DNA of 8,028 bases. It comes from Nitrospiraceae bacterium. Lineage in GTDB: Bacteria; Nitrospirota; Nitrospiria; Nitrospirales; Nitrospiraceae. This document shows positions 6,116 through 8,028 of the stretch, one piece after another (position 1 is the stretch's first letter; every line of letters begins with the position of its first letter). Where the stretch lies: NCBI GenBank assembly GCA_011391455.1, contig JAABQN010000084.1, positions 1 through 8,028 of the forward strand, written 5' to 3'. The translations under genes were made by a program, and so were the position numbers. The notes beneath the pieces are model-generated. The model was not told the DNA's origin, searched no databases, and saw only the letters and a list, made by a program, of their open reading frames with translations.

Positions 6116-6343
6116 ATGAACGAGTACCAACTCGGTGGCAGCTTAAGTCTTATAACCGCCCTGGGGAAAACCAAAGCGTTCGCCGAGTTTTTACAAACCC
6201 GCATGACTCATGCCGTAGAGACGGAAGACCCCGCAGAACTGCATTATCTCCTAGCCCAACTCGACGACTACCATTCTTACATGTGGCGCTACTATAAAAA
6301 ACTGGCTAAGGACCGCCCGGAACGGATGGACCCAGGGGTCTAG
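6116..6343 (+). CDS. Hypothetical 75-residue protein
   Basis: I do not recognise this protein. The ATG at 6116 is fixed by GGAGGA at 6105-6110, five bases upstream, one of the strongest ribosome binding sites here; the frame stays open upstream to 5984 but that part overlaps the peptidase gene and reads unlike protein. The product starts MNEYQLGGSLSLITALGK, continues with helix-forming sequence (AFAEFLQTRMTHAVETED, then AELHYLLAQLDDYHSYMWRYYKK) and ends in a charged tail with DPGV. It is soluble, with no signal or membrane segment, and is rich in Tyr and His in its second half. A two-helix hairpin is plausible. Its TAG stop shares its final G with the first base of the palindromic element, so the present C-terminus might have been set by insertion of that element. 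Confidence 0.7.
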   Translation: MNEYQLGGSLSLITALGKTKAFAEFLQTRMTHAVETEDPAELHYLLAQLDDYHSYMWRYYKKLAKDRPERMDPGV

Positions 6344-6606
6344 CAGGATGCTGAAAAAGAAGAGGACGGGTAGCCTGGTCGTCCTCCTGCTCGCGGAACG
6401 CGCACGCTCGGAAGGTGCTCGTTCGACGCGCGCAATCGAGGCTCACCCAGGCCACCCTTTGAAAGCGAGTGAAAAACCGCTGCGGCCCTGCCTGAGGAAC
6501 GGTGCGTCCCTGGGCAAAGAGGCTGCCTTGGCAGCCTCAGGGCGGGCGGGTGAAGTTGACACCAGGGTTGGGCGGGTGAGAAGTCTGGCCTTTTTGAGCA
6601 TCCTGC
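6343..6606. repeat. Nitrospira-type palindromic repeat element (MITE/REP-like, 264 bp)
   Basis: The ends are an 18-bp imperfect inverted repeat: GCAGGATGCTGAAAAAGA at 6343-6360 and CCTTTTTGAGCATCCTGC at 6589-6606, matching at 16 of 18 positions. Inside are nested inverted repeats: GAGGACG/CGTCCTC (6362-6368, 6380-6386), CTCACCC/GGGTGAG (6442-6448, 6574-6580), and a perfect 9-bp hairpin GAGGCTGCC-TT-GGCAGCCTC (6519-6538). There is no transposase gene, so it is non-autonomous. I recall elements with these ends as scattered, mostly intergenic repeats in Nitrospira genomes, often nearer 130 bp. No target-site duplication is evident. The A and T runs at its ends and its strong stems could also stop transcription between the 75-residue gene and the FIST gene. 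Open frames on both strands inside it are not believed to be coding. Confidence 0.8.
6519..6538. repeat. Perfect 9-bp hairpin inside the element
   Basis: The arms GAGGCTGCC and GGCAGCCTC flank a two-base TT loop. It is flanked by CCCTGCCTGAGG (6486-6497) and CCTCAGGGCGGG (6535-6546), which partly pair with each other as a competing longer stem. No T-run follows directly, so it is not a classic intrinsic terminator by itself. Confidence 0.7.
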
Positions 6607-6643
6607 CAACCTATCGTCGACGAGGAAAAGAAATATTCATACC

Positions 6644-7852
6644 ATGACGACTCATTACACAGGCACGACGACTCAGGCCACACTTCAATTCGCAACCGCA
6701 CTTTCGCGTAAGACCGATACGGAAGCCGCTACTCGCGATCTCGCGGATGCTATTCTCATGCAAATTGGCACGGCCCCTATCGATCTGGTCTTCGTCTTCT
6801 TTTCTGCCCACCATGCGTCCAAAGCCACCATGATCTCAACCATGCTACAGAAGGCGCTACGGGCGAAAGTCTGCCTGGGCTGTTCCGGTGAAGGTGTCAT
6901 CGCCGGCTCCCAAGAGATTGAAACCGCAGCAGCCTTGACCGTCTGGGTCGCTTGCCTTCCTGATGTCAAACTGACTCCACTCCAGATATCAGTGTCTCAG
7001 CTACAGGACCAGATCCGCATGCCCGGGTGGCCGGAACCGGGAATCGAAGATACAACCTTTCTACTTCTCGCCGATCCATTTTCGACACCGATGCAGGAGG
7101 TCCTCTCCCTCATAAACGAGCGATACCCTCATGCCAAAGTTGGCGGGGGGCTTGCCGGTGGGGGCCAGGATTCTGGAGAAAACAGACTGCTTCTCAACGA
7201 TCAGAGCTATGACGGGGGCGTGGTGGGAGTGCAACTCACCGGACCGATTACCGTGCGAACTGTAACCTCGCAAGGCTGCCGTCCGATCGGCGAACGATTT
7301 GTCGTGACGAGAGCGGAGCAAAACCTTATCTATGAACTGGGTGGGGTGTCGGCCTTGAAACGGCTCCAGGATGTTTTCGAATCCATGGAGGGAGTCCAAC
7401 GCAGCGATGCGCATCGCGCGTTGCATCTAGGCATCGTGATCGATGAGCACGGGAGTCATTTCGAGCGGGGAGACTTTCTCGTTCGGAACCTCATCGGAGC
7501 CGATCAACAGGCCGGAGCTGTTGCGATTGGAGATGTCGTCCAGGAAGGTCAGACCGTGCAGTTCCACCTTCGCGATGCGAAGTCTGCAAGCGACGACTTG
7601 CACGTTTGCCTGGCTTCGGATCGAGCGAAGCATCACGCCCCCCCACTCGGGGCTCTCCTGTTCAGCTGTTGCGGGCGCGGAGAGGGACTCTTTGGCCAAC
7701 CCCATCATGACATCGGGGTCGTGCAAGAGCGGCTTGGTCCCATCCCAACGGCGGGATTCTTTGCCCAAGGCGAGATCGGTTCGGTCGGAGGACGAAACTT
7801 CCTGCACGGCTATACAGCGAGTGTCGTCATTTTCTCCGAGCCTGATTCCTGA
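6644..7852 (+). CDS. FIST N- and C-domain sensory protein
   Basis: This encodes 402 residues. The N-terminal half fits FIST_N, with GCSGEGVIAG (79-88) and VGGGLAGGG (166-174) as its glycine-rich landmarks. The C-terminal half carries the FIST_C signature almost word for word: FSCCGRGEGLFG (340-351), HHDIGVVQERLGPIPTAGFF, and GEIGSVGGRNFLHGYTAS (376-393). FIST domains are proposed to bind small ligands such as amino acids and usually pair with signalling outputs. Here the protein ends right after FIST_C, with no kinase, GGDEF or methyl-accepting domain and no membrane segment, so it must act through a separate partner or bind ligand alone. The ATG at 6644 is the first possible start after the element; the nearest ribosome-binding-like sequence (GAGGAAAAG, 6622-6630) is 13 bases away, which is too far for efficient use. 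It ends in tandem stops, TGA-TAG. Confidence 0.9.
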   Translation: MTTHYTGTTTQATLQFATALSRKTDTEAATRDLADAILMQIGTAPIDLVFVFFSAHHASKATMISTMLQKALRAKVCLGCSGEGVIAGSQEIETAAALTVWVACLPDVKLTPLQISVSQLQDQIRMPGWPEPGIEDTTFLLLADPFSTPMQEVLSLINERYPHAKVGGGLAGGGQDSGENRLLLNDQSYDGGVVGVQLTGPITVRTVTSQGCRPIGERFVVTRAEQNLIYELGGVSALKRLQDVFESMEGVQRSDAHRALHLGIVIDEHGSHFERGDFLVRNLIGADQQAGAVAIGDVVQEGQTVQFHLRDAKSASDDLHVCLASDRAKHHAPPLGALLFSCCGRGEGLFGQPHHDIGVVQERLGPIPTAGFFAQGEIGSVGGRNFLHGYTASVVIFSEPDS

Positions 7853-7979
7853 TAGCAACAGCAGTGAGGGCAAGACGTCCACAGATCTCCCGATAGGATC
7901 GTCGCCTAGACATCGGTAGAAGATTCAGTACGCCGTATAAATCGTGGTTGAGTGACTATCGCTTAGGAAAGGAGTGGTC
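7853..7979. other. Intergenic spacer between the FIST gene and the last gene
   Basis: This stretch of 127 bp holds no believable gene or strong terminator hairpin. TATAAA at 7936-7941 could be a -10 element, but nothing near 7913-7918 looks like a -35, so a promoter call is not supported beyond that hexamer. The last bases carry the ribosome binding site of the next gene. Confidence 0.4.
7968..7974 (+). promoter_or_regulatory. Strong ribosome binding site of the last gene
   Basis: AAAGGAG lies five bases before the ATG at 7980, an ideal spacing. It is the main reason for believing that a gene begins there, since only 16 codons are visible. Confidence 0.7.
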
Positions 7980-8028
7980 ATGCCGTATCAGGAAGCAGGT
8001 GCCAAAGGGAATGAAGTCACGACAGCAT
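7980..8028 (+). CDS. N-terminal end of an unidentified protein (3' truncated)
   Basis: The ATG at 7980 follows AAAGGAG by five bases and the frame is open to the window edge, giving MPYQEAGAKGNEVTTA. The visible part is polar, with no signal peptide or membrane segment so far. No family can be named. It is on the same strand as the FIST gene, 127 bp downstream, so it might be either an independent gene or a distal member of a transcript carrying the FIST partner. Confidence 0.6.
   Translation, partial: MPYQEAGAKGNEVTTA

Noticed and set aside
6343..6606. A CRISPR array or a tRNA/rRNA gene in the gene-free stretch
   Set aside because: There are no regularly spaced direct repeats and no cloverleaf; the repeats are inverted and nested.
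6348..6647. A 99-codon plus-strand frame within the palindromic element
   Set aside because: It is formed by the repeat itself, starts inside the terminal inverted repeat and has a low-complexity composition. The opposite-strand frame at 6340-6609 is rejected for the same reason.
7427..7882. A 151-codon minus-strand frame opposite the FIST_C domain, and the plus-strand frame 7443-7919
   Set aside because: Both are shadows of the FIST gene, whose C-terminal signature is unmistakable in its own frame.

Overview
The window reads as ordinary chromosomal DNA from a Nitrospira-like bacterium. It is moderately GC-rich and densely packed, with genes joined by ATGA or longer overlaps. It carries a palindromic element that opens with GCAGGATGCTGAAAAAG and closes with CTTTTTGAGCATCCTGC, a type I associate from memory with Nitrospira genomes. 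The protein families present (Trm112-like, DUF502, LOG, beta-CASP metallo-beta-lactamase, DmpA/P1 peptidase, FIST) fit that placement. The taxonomic call is an inference, not a search result.

Layout. Positions 1-101 hold the 3' end of a plus-strand gene that meets a minus-strand Trm112-like gene (98-388) tail to tail. A 150-bp divergent spacer with candidate promoters in both directions follows. A first plus-strand run (539-2517) contains a DUF502 membrane protein, a GNAT acetyltransferase joined by an ATGA overlap, and two small lipoproteins that look like diverged tandem copies of one BamE/SmpA-like fold. A second run (2575-6012) starts from a good sigma-70-type promoter placed so close to the start codon that the transcript is probably leaderless. 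It encodes a LOG-family protein, a beta-CASP RNA-processing nuclease (ATGA overlap) and a secreted self-cleaving P1/S58 peptidase (11-bp overlap).

Next come a 75-residue protein of unknown function with an excellent ribosome binding site (6116-6343), the 264-bp palindromic element (6343-6606) whose first base is the last base of that gene's stop codon, a two-domain FIST sensory protein (6644-7852), and the first 16 codons of another gene (7980 to the edge).

How the genes work together is only partly visible. The second run mixes nucleotide hydrolysis (LOG), RNA turnover (beta-CASP) and envelope peptide processing (P1), which looks more like a housekeeping co-transcription unit than a pathway. 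No CRISPR array, tRNA, rRNA, transposase, phage gene or recognisable defence system was found. The most notable items are the leaderless-type promoter, the nested palindromic element fused to a stop codon, the duplicated lipoproteins, the altered Trm112 zinc site and the orphan 75-residue protein.
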